A stretch of 64,000 nt of DNA, from contig NZ_JAABNT010000003.1 in NCBI RefSeq assembly GCF_010667575.1, positions 186,001 through 250,000 of the forward strand, written 5' to 3'. This document shows positions 23,269 through 31,254 of this stretch, one piece after another (position 1 is the first letter of the stretch; each line of letters opens with the position of its first letter). The notes beneath the pieces are model-generated. The model was not told the origin of the DNA. It ran no database searches and saw only the letters and a list, made by a program, of their open reading frames with translations. The translations under genes and the position numbers were made by a program. This DNA is from Sulfitobacter sediminilitoris. Lineage in GTDB: Bacteria; Pseudomonadota; Alphaproteobacteria; Rhodobacterales; Rhodobacteraceae.

Positions 23269-24059
23269 GTGCTTGCTCCTTGGCGGATCACCTTGCCATC
23301 GACAAAGTGGATGCCGCATTCGTTTTTGGATTGATTGCGCCAACGGCCGGCGCGGGGGTCCTCTCCGGGATGGACAGCACTGGTGCAAGGCGCGCAGCCG
23401 ATGGATGGATAGCCACGCGCGACAAGCGGATGGCGGGGCAGATTGTTTTCTTCGATGTAGTCCTGAACGTCCTGCGCTGACCAATATGCAAGAGGGTTGA
23501 TCTTGATCCGTGCAGGACCGCCATCGCTATGCGCTTCGGCTTCGAAATGCGGCAGCGTTGCGCGCTGGCCCGACTGAAAACGCTTGCGGCCCGTGATCCA
23601 GCCATCGAATTTCTGCAGTGCGCTTTGCAGCGGTACGGTTTTGCGCAGCGTGCAGCAGGCGTCAGGATCTGTACTGTGCAGCCTGCCATCCGGATCATAT
23701 TGGGAGATTTCCGTGGCCCGGACGACCGTGATATGGGTCAACCCAAACTTCACCGCAACGTCGCGTTGGTAGGTCCGAGTTTCCGCGAACAGCATTTCGG
23801 TATCGATGAAGAGGATCGGCAGATCCTTTTTCACGCGGGACGCAAGATGCAGCAACGCCACTGACTCCGCGCCGAAGCTTGAGACAAGCGCTAGGCGCGG
23901 GATCGCCTCCACCGCGCTGCGGATCACGTCCTGAGCAGCGTGGTGCCGCATCTGGACGTTCAAACGCGCGGCGCGGGCGGTCAGGGCCCCAGGAGAAGTA
24001 TTCCCGGCCGCTGAAGTCGTTTCGTGAGGCACAAGCGAAGGCGGTGCGTTATGCGGCAT
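23265..24059 (-). CDS. cysH: Assimilatory adenylyl-sulfate (APS) reductase
   Basis: 264 residues. It has the P-loop-like SFGAES (61-66), a pair of cysteine pairs (Cys135-Cys136 in DACCTLRK; Cys222 and Cys225 in GCAPCT) and the catalytic ECGIH with Cys248. The CC...CxxC pattern ligates a [4Fe-4S] cluster and marks APS-using enzymes rather than the cluster-free PAPS type of enteric bacteria. It reduces activated sulfate to sulfite. The start overlaps the cysI end by 11 bases, so it is tightly coupled in the operon. Confidence 0.93.
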   Translation of the reverse strand: MPHNAPPSLVPHETTSAAGNTSPGALTARAARLNVQMRHHAAQDVIRSAVEAIPRLALVSSFGAESVALLHLASRVKKDLPILFIDTEMLFAETRTYQRDVAVKFGLTHITVVRATEISQYDPDGRLHSTDPDACCTLRKTVPLQSALQKFDGWITGRKRFQSGQRATLPHFEAEAHSDGGPARIKINPLAYWSAQDVQDYIEENNLPRHPLVARGYPSIGCAPCTSAVHPGEDPRAGRWRNQSKNECGIHFVDGKVIRQGAST

Positions 24060-25713
24060 TGGCTTGTTCTTCCGGGTACAAGGCGGCTTTGAAAGGGGCC
24101 ATGCCGATGCGCCTGTACGTCTGGAGGAAAGTCTCCTCGGGGACCGTGCGCAGATCGAGATACGCCATCACCAGCCGTTCAACGGCAGGAATAATCTCCG
24201 TTGCCGAAAAACCGGGCCCGGCCCGTTCCCCGATGGCGGCCTGCTCTGTCCCGTCTCCCCCCAGGGTGATCTGATAGTTCTCAACGCCTGCGCGGTCGAG
24301 GCCGAGGATGCCGATATGACCCACATGATGGTGCCCGCAGGCATTGATGCAGCCGGATATCTTGATCTTGAGCGGACCGATGTCATGCTCCAGATTCAAT
24401 TCATCAAAACGCGTCGCGATCTCCCGCGCAATCGGAATGGAGCGCGCGGTGGCCAAAGCGCAGTAATCCATACCAGGGCAGGCGATGATGTCCGAGATCA
24501 GACCGATATTTGCCGTTCCGAGCCCTTCGGCCTTGAGCGCATAATAGATCGAAGGCAAATCACCCTTGTGCACATGCGGCAGGATGACGTTTTGTTCGTG
24601 ACTGATGCGCAGTTCGTCGTGGCCATAGCGTTGGGCGAGCCCGGCCATGAGCCGCATCTGGCGTGCGGTGGCATCGCCCGGTGTCTTGCCATGTGCCTTG
24701 AGAGAGATTGTCACGATGGCGTAATCGGGATTCCGGTGAGGGGTCAGGTTGGTATCAGCCCAGCTGCGGAATAGCGGATCGTGTTTGTAGGCGCTGTGGT
24801 AGGGGGCGCTGTCCCCCTTCAGGAACTGCGGGGCCGCAAAATTCGCCTTGATCCGGGCCAGCAGCGTTTGATCAACACCAGTGAACTGGGGACGGATCAG
24901 GGCATAGCGTTCATCCACGCGGGCGCGGATATCCTCAATGCCGTTTTCATGCACGGTAATCTTGATCCGGGCCTTGTGCTTGTTGTCGCGGCGACCCAGC
25001 AGGTTGTAAACGCTGACAATCGCCTCAAGCGTGGGCAGCAGGTCCTCTTGCGACACGAAATCAAAAAGCACCTTGCCGATCATCGGCGTGCGCCCAAGGC
25101 CTCCACCTACAATGACCTCGAACCCGATCCGGTCCTCGCGCTTCACGGCGCGCAGGCCGATGTCATGGGCCTTGATCACGGCGCGGTCCGCTTCGGCCCC
25201 TGTCACGGCTACCTTGAACTTGCGCGGCAGGAACTGGAACTCTGGATGGTCGGTGGACCATTGGCGGATCAGTTCAGCGATTGGCCGGGGGTCCGTGACC
25301 TCGTCAGCGGCGGCACCGGCGAAATGGTCGGCGGTCACGTTCCTGATCGTATTGCCCGAGGTTTGGATGGCATGCATGTCCACCTCGGCCAGCGCGTCGA
25401 GCATGTCAGGCACATCGCGCAATTGCGGCCAGTTGAACTGAATATTCTGACGCGTGGTGAAATGACCATACCCCTTGTCCCACCGCTCGGCGATCAGGGC
25501 GAGCTGGTTCATCTGGCGACTGTTCAGGGTGCCGTAGGGAATGGCCACGCGCAGCATGTAGGCATGAAGTTGCAGATACAGACCGTTCATCAGGCGCAGC
25601 GGCTTGAACTCGTCCTCGGTCAGTGATCCGTCAATCCTGCGTTCGACCTGTGCGCGGAATTGTGCGTTGCGCTCTTTCAGAAAGGCCGCGTCGAAGTCAG
25701 TGTAGTGATACAT
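24049..25713 (-). CDS. cysI: Sulfite reductase hemoprotein (ferredoxin-type)
   Basis: 554-residue siroheme/[4Fe-4S] reductase with the two ferrodoxin-like repeats of the nitrite/sulfite reductase family. RQNIQFNW and SGNTIRNVT lie in the first half. The cluster/siroheme cysteines are in CPGMDYC and SGCINACGHHHVG. It reduces sulfite to sulfide with six electrons. No flavoprotein CysJ is nearby, while ferredoxin-NADP reductase is, so ferredoxin is the likely donor. The stop of the DUF2849 gene overlaps its start by one base. Confidence 0.93.
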   Translation of the reverse strand: MYHYTDFDAAFLKERNAQFRAQVERRIDGSLTEDEFKPLRLMNGLYLQLHAYMLRVAIPYGTLNSRQMNQLALIAERWDKGYGHFTTRQNIQFNWPQLRDVPDMLDALAEVDMHAIQTSGNTIRNVTADHFAGAAADEVTDPRPIAELIRQWSTDHPEFQFLPRKFKVAVTGAEADRAVIKAHDIGLRAVKREDRIGFEVIVGGGLGRTPMIGKVLFDFVSQEDLLPTLEAIVSVYNLLGRRDNKHKARIKITVHENGIEDIRARVDERYALIRPQFTGVDQTLLARIKANFAAPQFLKGDSAPYHSAYKHDPLFRSWADTNLTPHRNPDYAIVTISLKAHGKTPGDATARQMRLMAGLAQRYGHDELRISHEQNVILPHVHKGDLPSIYYALKAEGLGTANIGLISDIIACPGMDYCALATARSIPIAREIATRFDELNLEHDIGPLKIKISGCINACGHHHVGHIGILGLDRAGVENYQITLGGDGTEQAAIGERAGPGFSATEIIPAVERLVMAYLDLRTVPEETFLQTYRRIGMAPFKAALYPEEQANAA

Positions 25714-26012
25714 CAGAATTGCTCCTGCTTGCCGTGTGCGTAGTTTGACGGTCCTTTCGCGCGGAAATCTTCGCGAAAGTGGACCGGGACGGGGACGGAT
25801 CCATTAACAGTGACATCGGCGAGATACACACCGACGACTTTGTCTGACTGCGCCGAAGCCTCGATCAGGCGGAGATCGGCATCGGCCTCATCGGTGAGAA
25901 TTTCGGCCTTGCTCAGATCGCGTGTCCAATTGTCTCCGGTGAGATAGACAACATCGCCTTCCAACAGGGCATTGGCGGTGATTACCTTTGGTGTGAAGGG
26001 TTTGCTGGGCAT
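25713..26012 (-). CDS. DUF2849 protein of the cys operon
   Basis: 99 residues. The N-terminal half (PKVITANALLEGDVVYLTGDNW) forms a small beta barrel-like pattern, and the C-terminal part ends in HFREDFRAKGPSNYAHGKQE. The DUF2849 family is found almost only between cysG and cysI in alphaproteobacteria. It overlaps cysG and cysI by one base each, so all three are translationally coupled. The function is unknown; a structural or regulatory partner of the sulfite reductase is plausible. Confidence 0.87.
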   Translation of the reverse strand: MPSKPFTPKVITANALLEGDVVYLTGDNWTRDLSKAEILTDEADADLRLIEASAQSDKVVGVYLADVTVNGSVPVPVHFREDFRAKGPSNYAHGKQEQF

Positions 26013-27406
26013 CAGGCCATCTCCTCAAGTTGCAGGGTGTTCGCGGCAAGGGCTGCAGCACGCGGCGCAAGACCGTAGAAAGTCAGCGCAGGGCCAGACA
26101 TGTCTGCCTGTTCGATATCCTTTGCCATGTGGTTCAATGTGGTTTGAAGCACCCGTTGATTGGGTCTCGACGCGTTCTCGATCACGGTCACGGGGGTCAT
26201 GCGGTCCGCGCCGTGCATGATCAGCCGGCCTTGGACAAAACGCGCTGACCTCTTGCCCATGTAAATCGCGGCGACCTCACCTGTTCGGGCAAGCGCAGCC
26301 CAATCATGATCGGCAAAACCTTTCATATCGTGACCGGTCAGGAAGCGGACAGACGCGTTGCGGCCCCGGCGCGTCAGGCTTTGTCCGATCGCCGCGACGG
26401 CAGCGGAAGCGGAGGTGATGCCCGGTACGATATGCCAGTCGATACCATGCAGACTGATTGCGTCGATTTCTTCGTCAAGACGGCCAAAGACCGTCGCGTC
26501 ACCGGATTTCAGCCGAACGATCTGTGCCCCGTCCAGCGCGTGCTGTACAAGCAGCGCGTTGATATCGTCCTGATCTGTGGAGGGACCGAACCCTTCCTTG
26601 CCAACGTCAATCATCAAGGCTTCGCGGCGCGCAAGTTCGAGGATTTCCGGCGAGATGAGCCGGTCGTAGATCACCACGTCCGCTTCATCCAGCGCGCGCC
26701 GGGCCTTGAGGGTCAGCAGTTCCGGATCACCGGGGCCGCCACCGACAAAGGCGACATGGCCGGGGCGGGATATCTTGTGCAGATGCTGGCGCAGCAAACC
26801 TTCCAGCGCCGGCGCGAGGTGGTCTTCGCCTTCAAGCATCGCCTTGGGTCCGGTATCGAAATAGTAGGCACGCCAGAAATCCCGCCGCGCACGGCCAAAG
26901 GGCAGGGCATCGGCCATCTTGCGGAAAGACTTTCCGATCCGTGCAAGGGTGCCAAGTGAGGTGGGCAGGCGCTCTTCGAGGTCCGCCTTGATGGCCCGTG
27001 CGAGGACGGGCGCGGCGCCTTCGGTGCCGATGGCCACAGTTACGGGATCGCGGTCTACGATGGCAGGCGTGATGAACGCGCTGTCTTCGAGGTTGTCCAC
27101 AATGTTGACCAGTGCCCCTTCTGCGCGGGCGATGGCCGCTGTACGAGCATCTTCGGCCGGATCTTCGTCGGCCGCATAGAACAGGGTCGCACAGAGCGTG
27201 TCGCCATGGGACAGGGGCCGACGTTGCAGGCGCAGCTTGCCCTGCGCGGCCCAAGCTTCAATCTCTGGTGCGGGAAAGGCCGAGAAGACAGAGATGCGAG
27301 CGGCTGTCTTTAACAGAAGGCGCAGCTTGGCAAGTGCTGCGTCGCCGCCGCCGGACAGGACGATATGTTGGTCTTTGGTGGCAAGGAAAATGGGAAAGTG
27401 ATCCAT
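26012..27406 (-). CDS. cysG: Siroheme synthase (trifunctional CysG)
   Basis: 464 residues. The N-terminal precorrin-2 dehydrogenase/ferrochelatase domain is about 1-200 (HFPIFLATKDQHIVLSGGG, NAD site). The C-terminal uroporphyrinogen-III methyltransferase is about 215-455 (VAFVGGGPGDPELLTLKARRAL; MGKRSARFVQGRL). It makes siroheme for the sulfite reductase encoded two genes downstream. It is the first gene of the operon. ATG 27406 (MDHFPIF) is preferred over the in-frame GTG at 27421, as homologues start there; neither has a strong ribosome binding site. Confidence 0.92.
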   Translation of the reverse strand: MDHFPIFLATKDQHIVLSGGGDAALAKLRLLLKTAARISVFSAFPAPEIEAWAAQGKLRLQRRPLSHGDTLCATLFYAADEDPAEDARTAAIARAEGALVNIVDNLEDSAFITPAIVDRDPVTVAIGTEGAAPVLARAIKADLEERLPTSLGTLARIGKSFRKMADALPFGRARRDFWRAYYFDTGPKAMLEGEDHLAPALEGLLRQHLHKISRPGHVAFVGGGPGDPELLTLKARRALDEADVVIYDRLISPEILELARREALMIDVGKEGFGPSTDQDDINALLVQHALDGAQIVRLKSGDATVFGRLDEEIDAISLHGIDWHIVPGITSASAAVAAIGQSLTRRGRNASVRFLTGHDMKGFADHDWAALARTGEVAAIYMGKRSARFVQGRLIMHGADRMTPVTVIENASRPNQRVLQTTLNHMAKDIEQADMSGPALTFYGLAPRAAALAANTLQLEEMA

Positions 27407-27448
27407 CGGATAAGCCTGCACGTTTGGTAACTGATGGGATTGAGTTTA

Positions 27449-27502
27449 GAATATTGTTCCGATATTCCGCCAGTATCTGTCGAAGATAAGAACTAGTGTT
27501 CT
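27449..27502. promoter_or_regulatory. Two palindromes between cysG and the Lrp-like gene
   Basis: GAATAT-N7-ATATTC (27449-27467) and AGAAC-TAGT-GTTCT (27489-27502). Both are perfect inverted repeats in the 147-base divergent gap and are likely operator sites for the adjacent AsnC/Lrp regulator or another cys regulator. Confidence 0.45.
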
Positions 27503-27553
27503 GATTTAGGTGCGTGTCAGGGTGGACAGCCCAAAACTAGAGGGAAATTGCAG

Positions 27554-28015
27554 ATGAACGTCCGGATAGATGAAACGGATCGGAAAATTCTGGCAGAGCT
27601 TCAGCGCGACGCGAGCCAGTCTCTGGATGATATTGCCAAGAACGTCGGCTCTTCAAAGACCCCGGTATGGAACCGGATTCGCAAGCTGAGGGAGGCGGGT
27701 GTGATCGGACAGCAGACCGTCATGCTGGATGCCGAGGCATTGGGGTTCGAGGCCTGCTTCTTTGTGCTGATCCGCACATCCGAACATGAAGCCGCCTGGC
27801 AGGCAAAGTTTCTCAAGGCTCTGCAGGACAGGCCCGAGGTGCAGGAAGCGCACCGGTTGGCGGGCGACATCGATTATATCCTGAAGGTGCGGGTGACCAA
27901 TGCGCGGGCCTATGACGCCTTCTATCAGGCCCTGATTTCCGAGGTGCGGGTGCACAATGTCACGGCACTTTTGTCCATGGAGCAGATCAAGTCGACGGTG
28001 GCTTTGCCATTGTAG
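27554..28015 (+). CDS. Lrp/AsnC-family transcriptional regulator
   Basis: 153 residues. The N-terminal AsnC-type helix-turn-helix (about 4-60; LDDIAKNVGSSKTPVWNRIRKL) is followed by a RAM ligand-binding domain (about 68-145; EVQEAHRLAGDIDYILKVRV, which holds the Gly-Asp-Asp/Tyr signature). Relatives next to cys operons control sulfur assimilation, and the divergent arrangement with two palindromes in the gap supports local control. The ligand, possibly cysteine or another amino acid, is not shown by the sequence. The ATG at 27554 follows AGGGAAATTGCAG. Confidence 0.9.
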   Translation: MNVRIDETDRKILAELQRDASQSLDDIAKNVGSSKTPVWNRIRKLREAGVIGQQTVMLDAEALGFEACFFVLIRTSEHEAAWQAKFLKALQDRPEVQEAHRLAGDIDYILKVRVTNARAYDAFYQALISEVRVHNVTALLSMEQIKSTVALPL

Positions 28016-28135
28016 CGCGCGATCCGGCGGACGCGGCAGAGCCGCGACGATATTTATGGTGCGTGTGTCAGATGTGAGCCCTCTAGATCAGATGCTGATC
28101 CTATTGGATGGGTGAAGCGATTTTGCTGAGAAGGT

Positions 28136-28160
28136 GTTCAGGGCGCGGTGCGTCCTGAAC
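28136..28160 (+). terminator. Hairpin downstream of the Lrp-like gene
   Basis: GTTCAGG (28136-28142) pairs with CCTGAAC (28154-28160), with partly complementary GC-rich loop bases, then GACCTTTT. It is about 120 bases after the Lrp-like stop. Possibly a weak intrinsic terminator. Confidence 0.45.
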
Positions 28161-28183
28161 GACCTTTTGCGAGGGTGATATGC

Positions 28184-28257
28184 GATTCGGACCGGCCTCA
28201 AGGACAAGCCGGGCTGCGCCCGGTCGCGTCCCGCGATCCTTGACCCCGATCCGAATC
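28184..28257. repeat. Three-way-junction inverted repeat at the P450 3' end
   Basis: Outer arms 28184-28204 and 28237-28257 pair at 18 of 21 positions. The enclosed 32 bases form two further perfect hairpins in tandem: CCGGGC-TGC-GCCCGG (28209-28223) and TCGCG-TCC-CGCGA (28224-28236). The element begins inside the P450 stop codon region. It has no terminal T-run, so it is more than a simple terminator. It may be a mobile palindromic repeat, a structured RNA or an mRNA 3' stabiliser. Confidence 0.7.
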
Positions 28258-29440
28258 ACGGCGTGATGATCAATCTGTCCAGCTTGTGGAAATGGTAGCT
28301 GTTGGAAAAGCACGGCGGCGCTGCGAGGCGCATACGAGGAAAGTGAGAGAAAAGTGCAGGAAGGGCGATCTGCAATTCCAGCCGTGCCAGTGGCGCGCCG
28401 ACACAGAAATGCAGACCACCGCCGAAAGCTGCATGTGGTTTTGCGGGTCGGTTTGGGTCGAAGCGACGTGGCGCATCATAAAGCGCGGGATCACGTCCGG
28501 CGGCACCAAGGATCAGAGCGATTTCCTGATCTTTCTTGAGTGTGATCTCTCCAAGGTCGACGTCTTCGTAGGCAAAACGCGTGAAAAAATGAAGCGGTGG
28601 GTCAAAGCGCAGCAGTTCTTCGACCGTTGCGGCGATGTGCTCGGGGGCCAGTGCATTATGCGAGGTTTTGTGATCGAGCAACACCTTGGTCGCGTTGCCG
28701 ATGCTGTGAACGGTTGCCTCGTGACCCGCGTTCAGCAGCAGGATGCAGGTGCCAATCAGTTCATCTGTGCTGAGCCGCGCACCGTGTTCCTCCGCTGCAA
28801 TCAGTTCGGTGATCAGGTCATCTCGTGGATCGCTTCTGCGCTGGTCAATAAAGTCAGTCAGAAATTCTGTGAACGCGGCACTTGCGCGTTCGGCGGCATC
28901 TTCGGTCTCGCCCGTGCGACCGGCTTGGTACATCGCGACCATCGCGTTCGACCAGCGCAGCAGATCCGCTGACATCTCCTCTGGAACGCCGAGCAGGCGG
29001 GCGATGATGCGAACGGGGAGTTGCGTACAGAAAGTGGGAATGAGATCGAAAGGGCCAGAGTGGGGAAGGGTGTTCAGCAGTTCGGCGGTCACGCTTTCGA
29101 TGTCTGGCCGAAGGCTTGCGATGCGGCGCGAGGTAAAGGCGCGCAGGACAAGACTGCGTAGTCGGGTATGACAGGGCGGCTCCATGTCCAGCATCGAATG
29201 GGCTTCGACCAAGCCCCAGGCCTTCAGATGGTCAGGAAAGGGCTGTTTCAGGTGTTCGGGCTTGGCCCGACCAAGACGGCGGTCTCGCAGCAGGCTTTGA
29301 ATTGTTGCTGCGTCGAATGCGGCAAGCATGTTGTAGTCTTCCCAGAAGACCACTGGCCCCGCTGCACGGGCATAATCATAGAATGCATAGGGGTTCTGTA
29401 CGAAATGCGGATCAAGCGGAGACTGTTGCAGCGTTTTCAT
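28256..29440 (-). CDS. Cytochrome P450
   Basis: 394-residue soluble bacterial class I-type P450. The heme-binding loop is FGGGLHFCVGAPLARLE, with the thiolate Cys at 346. The I-helix carries LLLNAGHEAT (the AGxE/DT proton-relay element with His before Glu), and the K-helix ExxR is EELLR. No fused reductase or ferredoxin is present, so redox partners are elsewhere. The substrate is unknown. It is divergent from dctB across only 44 bases, so the promoters overlap. The 3' end runs into a large structured inverted repeat. Confidence 0.93.
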   Translation of the reverse strand: MKTLQQSPLDPHFVQNPYAFYDYARAAGPVVFWEDYNMLAAFDAATIQSLLRDRRLGRAKPEHLKQPFPDHLKAWGLVEAHSMLDMEPPCHTRLRSLVLRAFTSRRIASLRPDIESVTAELLNTLPHSGPFDLIPTFCTQLPVRIIARLLGVPEEMSADLLRWSNAMVAMYQAGRTGETEDAAERASAAFTEFLTDFIDQRRSDPRDDLITELIAAEEHGARLSTDELIGTCILLLNAGHEATVHSIGNATKVLLDHKTSHNALAPEHIAATVEELLRFDPPLHFFTRFAYEDVDLGEITLKKDQEIALILGAAGRDPALYDAPRRFDPNRPAKPHAAFGGGLHFCVGAPLARLELQIALPALFSHFPRMRLAAPPCFSNSYHFHKLDRLIITP

Positions 29441-29484
29441 ACACTCAGACAGACCGTGCGGGGCTGGTCATTGCAAGGGGGCTG

Positions 29485-31254
29485 ATGCAATCTGCAATCA
29501 TGAAAGACGGATTGCGTCATCGGGTCGCCATCGTGTTGGCTTTTCTGGGCATCGTGCTGCTGCTGGCAGGTGGTCTTTGGCGCTATGCCTATCAGCAGGG
29601 GCTGTATCAGCTTGCGGCACGCGGGCAGGCCGATCTGGCGCTGGCGGGGGACCGGCTGGTGGGGCAATTGCAGCGCTACCGTGATCTGGCGGTCATGATG
29701 TCGGATCATCCCGGCATCGCTGCGGCGCTGGAGCGTGGCGCGTCAGAGAATACGGTCGATCTCTTGCTTGAGGTGGCCGACAAATCTGCGGCTTTGGATG
29801 TTCTGGTGCTGGGACCAACCGGGCGCATGATCACCTCAGCGTCCGGCACCGCGCCACGCGATTTGGGCCGCTACAGTCACGTAAAACGCGCCCTGCGAGG
29901 GGCCTTGGGCTGGGGGCATGGCCCGGCTGACCCTTTGACCCAACGCGCGTTTTTCCACGCGGCACCGGTCTTCGATGCGAAGGGCAAGGTGCAGGGTGCG
30001 GTGGTCGTGATCACTGATCTGAACGGGATTGACTACAATTGGCGGGGGACCAACCCGGCGGTGTTTTTTACGGATGCCGCTGGAGAGGTCTACATTGCCA
30101 ACCGGTCAGAGCTGTTGTTCTGGTCAAGACCTGAGGGCAATCCCGGGTTGATCCCGCCGACCGGAGAGGCGCCAGACTTTTCCGCCAAGATGGTGGGGCC
30201 GCATGAAATCTGGCAATTGGGCTGGGGGCCGTACCTGCCGAAACAGGCGCTGCATCTGACGCAAGAATTGCCGGTGATCGGGATGACCGGCGAGGTGCTG
30301 CTGGACATCACGCAGACCCGTGCGCTGGCGTTTGCGCAGGCCGCAGCGGTTGCCGCCCTTTGCCTGGCCTTCGGATCGCTGCTGTTTCTGGCATCCGAGC
30401 GTCGAAGGACGCTGGCGGCGGCGAACCGGCAACTCGAAGCCCGGGTGGCCAAGCGGACGACGGCGCTGCGCGACACAAATGCCAAGCTATTGGCAGAGGC
30501 GGCGGAACGGGAAGAAGCGCAAGCGGCGCTGAGGCAGGCGCAGGATGATCTGGTTCAGGCCGGAAAGCTGAGCGCCTTGGGTCAGATGTCAGCGGGTATC
30601 AGCCATGAGTTGAACCAGCCGCTGATGGCCATCAGGTCCTTTGCGGACAACGCCGTTCAGTTCATGGAGCGTGGCAAGCCAGAGCGTGCGGGTGAGAATC
30701 TGCGCCGCATCTCGGACATGACGCAGCGCATGGGGCGGATCATCCAGAACCTGCGCGCCTTCGCGCGTCAGGAAAACATGGCACAGGATCGCGTGGAGCT
30801 CTGCGCGGTGCTTCAATCCGCGCTTGAACTGACCCGCGGACGCCGGGAGGAAGTAGGGGTGCGCGTCGTTTACAGGCCGCCGAACAAGAAGATCTGGGTG
30901 CGCGGGGGCGAAGTGCGACTTGGGCAAGTATTTCTCAATCTGATCACCAATGCGGTCGATGCGATGGAAGGACAGCCGGAGAAGGTACTGGAGATTGAGA
31001 TCATGGCAGACGAGGCCGTGACAGTACAATTTCGTGACAATGGACCGGGTATTGAAATGCCCGACAAAGTCTTTGATCCGTTCTATACCACGAAACAGGT
31101 GGGCGAGACGGGCGGCATGGGACTTGGATTGTCAATCAGTTACGGCATCGTCCAGAGTTTTGGCGGGCAGATCAAGGGCAGCAATATCGAGGGCGGCGGC
31201 GCAATCTTCACAGTTACGCTTGAACCGGCCTTGGAAAATGCGGTGGCCGCATGA
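29485..31254 (+). CDS. dctB: C4-dicarboxylate sensor histidine kinase DctB-like
   Basis: 589 residues. The first transmembrane helix is about 11-31 (VAIVLAFLGIVLLLAGGLW). A periplasmic double-Cache-type sensor (about 35-285) and a second membrane helix (about 290-312) follow. A short coiled coil leads to HisKA with the phosphoacceptor His374 in ISHELNQP. HATPase has an N-box at NLITNAVDAM (485 onward), DNGPGIE and GGMGLGLSIS. It senses external dicarboxylates and phosphorylates the DctD-like protein encoded next. Start ATG 29485 follows AAGGGG; the open frame upstream overlaps the P450 gene and is not used. Stop and dctD start overlap by four bases. Confidence 0.9.
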   Translation: MQSAIMKDGLRHRVAIVLAFLGIVLLLAGGLWRYAYQQGLYQLAARGQADLALAGDRLVGQLQRYRDLAVMMSDHPGIAAALERGASENTVDLLLEVADKSAALDVLVLGPTGRMITSASGTAPRDLGRYSHVKRALRGALGWGHGPADPLTQRAFFHAAPVFDAKGKVQGAVVVITDLNGIDYNWRGTNPAVFFTDAAGEVYIANRSELLFWSRPEGNPGLIPPTGEAPDFSAKMVGPHEIWQLGWGPYLPKQALHLTQELPVIGMTGEVLLDITQTRALAFAQAAAVAALCLAFGSLLFLASERRRTLAAANRQLEARVAKRTTALRDTNAKLLAEAAEREEAQAALRQAQDDLVQAGKLSALGQMSAGISHELNQPLMAIRSFADNAVQFMERGKPERAGENLRRISDMTQRMGRIIQNLRAFARQENMAQDRVELCAVLQSALELTRGRREEVGVRVVYRPPNKKIWVRGGEVRLGQVFLNLITNAVDAMEGQPEKVLEIEIMADEAVTVQFRDNGPGIEMPDKVFDPFYTTKQVGETGGMGLGLSISYGIVQSFGGQIKGSNIEGGGAIFTVTLEPALENAVAA

